Source: Breviolum minutum Mf 1.05b.01 (lineage: Eukaryota; Sar; Dinophyceae; Suessiales; Symbiodiniaceae). From it: a stretch of DNA of 64,000 nt. Each line of letters starts with the position of its first letter. Within the stretch, counting starts at the first letter, position 1. The notes below the pieces were generated by a model. The model made no database searches, had not been told where the DNA came from, and saw only the letters and a list, made by a program, of their open reading frames with translations. Positions 62,019-64,000 of the stretch are shown piece by piece. The stretch lies in the NCBI GenBank assembly GCA_000507305.1, contig DF239100.1:219501-283500 (forward strand). The letters are read 5' to 3'. A program made the translations under genes and the position numbers.

Positions 62019-62269
62019 GTCGCCAATGCAAAACGGGCATGATGTGGACCCAAGGGAGGAAAACCCACGTACCCGTATTTGCACCCCCACCCAAAAAAAA
62101 CAACAACAACTCAGATATCATGATATCATGATTATTACATGTTCATTATCATCACCTTCACACTCTCTGAAAGTAGTAAACAAACCCAAACCCCCAAAGG
62201 AATGGACCATCCCAAAAGGAAATTTCATCTATAGTGACGGACTGAAAGTTAGAATGACGGCACGGGCTA

Positions 62270-63841
62270 CCTAATTAAAAAAAAAAACAGTTAGAATGTT
62301 GGCAAAACAGCTGCACTTGGAATGACGGTCATATTAGGTAATATCATACCCACAGATGCATTCTAAGTGTCAACAACACATGCTAAGTGTAGATAAAACA
62401 TTCTAAGTGTAGACTCAAAAAATTCACATTCTGAAATATTCTTATCTTACATAAAATGACTATTTCAGGTTTTGGTATCTGTTATTGTGAGCAGCCTATT
62501 GAAAGCTCCAGGAAAAACAGCCAGCAAAAAGAAAGATCGTACCAAAAACTCGAAAATGTTGCAAACGGTTTCTTTTTCAATTAAAACTTTAAAAAGGAAA
62601 AAGCAGCCAGCACGAAGGAAAGTACCGCAGAAAACCTTGTATTCAGCACGGGTTTTCAATGACCTGTGTGGAACAGTCTCTAAGCGCCAAAAAACAGGAA
62701 GACCAGGAAATATACAGAAAACTATGTGTATAGCGCATTTTTATCGGGGTGCGCTCGCATTCTAAGTTTTTATTTTGTAGTAGATATCCTTAAGATTTTA
62801 ATTTTGAATGGGCTGCATTCTAAGTGTTCCATTTGGGGCTGAAAATGCAAGAAATTTGATGACATTTGCAATTGTTTCCTGGAAGCAAATCCCCCGATCA
62901 ATTGAAAATTCGAGCGAAGCAGCCAGCAACAAGGAAAATTCTACCGAAAACCTGAGAAAGTTTTAAATCAATGATTTTGTTTTAGTTAAGTTTCAAAAGA
63001 AAAAACAAACAGCAAAAAGAAAGATCCTACATAAAACAATGGAGTTTTAAACTAATACTTTTACTTGGATTTTTTTTGGAAAAACCAGCGAGCAAAAAAA
63101 ACAAATTCTAGCAAAAATTCGAAGATGCTTCAACTGTTTCTTTTTCAATTAAGCTTTTAAACGGAAAAAAACAACCAACACACAGAAAGATTCTACGAAC
63201 GGGCTGCATTCTAAGTGTTCCTTTTTGTGCTCGAAATGCAGGAAATTTGCAGGATTTGTCCTGAATGCAAATCTCCCGTTGACTTGAAAATTCGCGCACA
63301 TACTAAGGCTCCAGGAAAAAAACAGCCAGCCACAAAGTAAAACTCTACCAAAAACCTGAGAAAGCTTCAAATCAATGCCTTTTTTTTGTGAGTTTTTTCA
63401 AAAGAAACACGCAGCAAAAAGAAAGATGAAAGAAGAACAGTTTTCTAAGCACCAACAAAGCAAGACCAGGAAATATATCGAAAACTGTGCGTATAGAGTG
63501 TTGTTATGGTGGTGCGCCCGCATTCTAAGTTTTTGCAACCGTTGTGCACGCAGGCTCAAATATTTCCAGTGGTCATTCTAAGTGATCTTCTAATGGGCCC
63601 GGAACTGCATAAACAAATATCTTATATATATAAATATATATATATATATACATGTAATACTATAATACATGTACATGTATTTCTTGGCTTGTCTCCATTT
63701 GCACACGCGTCTACCTCTGGAATCTGTAAATGTCTTGCATTTTGAATCCAAAATGGAACACTTAGAATGCGGCCTATGCGTAAAATCTTCCTTTGTGCTG
63801 GCTGCTTTTTACCGTTTAAATGGTTAAATGAAAAGAAGCAG
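62270..63841. repeat. Diverged tandem repeat, ~390-bp period, running into a gap
   Basis: The word CATTCTAAGTG recurs at about 62360, 62400, 62760, 62815, 63205, 63520 and 63575, and inverted near 63755. Segments starting GGGCTGCATTCTAAGTGTTC at 62811 and 63199 align over ~230 bp including AGCAGCCAGC and AAACCTGAGAAAG. Short open frames here are not convincing genes. Confidence 0.8.
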
Positions 63842-64000
63842 NNNNNNNNNNNNNNNNNNNNNNNNNNNNNNNNNNNNNNNNNNNNNNNNNNNNNNNNNNN
63901 NNNNNNNNNNNNNNNNNNNNNNNNNNNNNNNNNNNNNNNNNNNNNNNNNNNNNNNNNNNNNNNNNNNNNNNNNNNNNNNNNNNNNNNNNNNNNNNNNNNN
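63842..64000. other. Assembly gap (Ns)
   Basis: Run of N to the end of the window, directly after the tandem repeat, which probably caused the break. A single N also occurs at 27677 in a TA-rich tract. Confidence 1.

Noticed and set aside
61403..61905. Poly-Asp/Glu, poly-Met/Thr and poly-Ser frames
   Set aside because: Microsatellite-driven; lies in a ValRS intron with no family match or splice support.
62472..62765. Lys-rich 97-residue frame
   Set aside because: Lies in the diverged tandem repeat. Similar basic strings recur in neighbouring repeat units, so it is likely repeat-derived.
1..63841. tRNA or rRNA genes, CRISPR arrays
   Set aside because: No cloverleaf, rRNA core or regularly spaced repeat array was recognised; the repeats present are dispersed inverted-end elements.

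Overview
The window is eukaryotic nuclear DNA from a large, intron-rich and repeat-rich genome, most likely a core dinoflagellate. Reconstructed exons are tiny (about 26-100 bp) and in phase. Introns run from about 1 kb to over 30 kb. Most acceptors are AG|G, and about half of the donors are GC or GA instead of GT. That donor/acceptor pattern is a known dinoflagellate feature (Symbiodiniaceae, Polarella). No rRNA, tRNA, CRISPR or prokaryotic operon structure was seen. The last ~160 bases are an assembly gap.

The backbone is one plus-strand gene covering nearly the whole window. It is a valyl-tRNA synthetase (ValRS) whose exons I could join by reading frame and phase from 842 to 62018. The order matches the family: the end of the editing domain and the catalytic-core re-entry (842-3888), the [15 protein letters not shown] block (5687-6425), the DVLDTWFSS block (38736-39728), [10 protein letters not shown] (41636-41695), the KMSKS loop as KMSKT (42227-42299), then the anticodon-binding and C-terminal region (43397-62018). 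The N-terminus lies upstream and the extreme C-terminus lies downstream or in the gap.

The intron at 7273-37997 (about 30.7 kb) holds two remarkable things. First, a block at about 11.9-27.6 kb is free of the small inverted-repeat elements that crowd the rest of the window. It carries its own plus-strand multi-exon ORFs: an acidic/basic low-complexity protein, a diverged cytosine-methyltransferase-like ORF, and a long protein with a GIY-YIG-like segment plus a large conserved C-terminal region. GTACGT-rich arrays lie at its left edge, middle and right edge, which suggests a large mobile element or two similar-sized adjacent ones. Second, at about 28.5-36.4 kb there is a chain of in-phase exons for a thioredoxin-like domain with a CPAC active site, resembling the Trx domain attached to VKOR proteins. 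This looks like a same-strand gene nested in the ValRS intron.

The other introns are packed with short terminal-inverted-repeat elements (MITE-like, about 80-170 bp). At least twelve families recur, several flanked by a TA duplication and some nearly perfectly palindromic. Further features are trinucleotide microsatellites (2.3, 5.3, 12.3, 12.5, 34.5 and 61.6 kb), two AT-rich islands (58.15-58.5 and 60.35-60.6 kb), and a diverged ~390-bp tandem repeat (62.3-63.8 kb) running into the gap.
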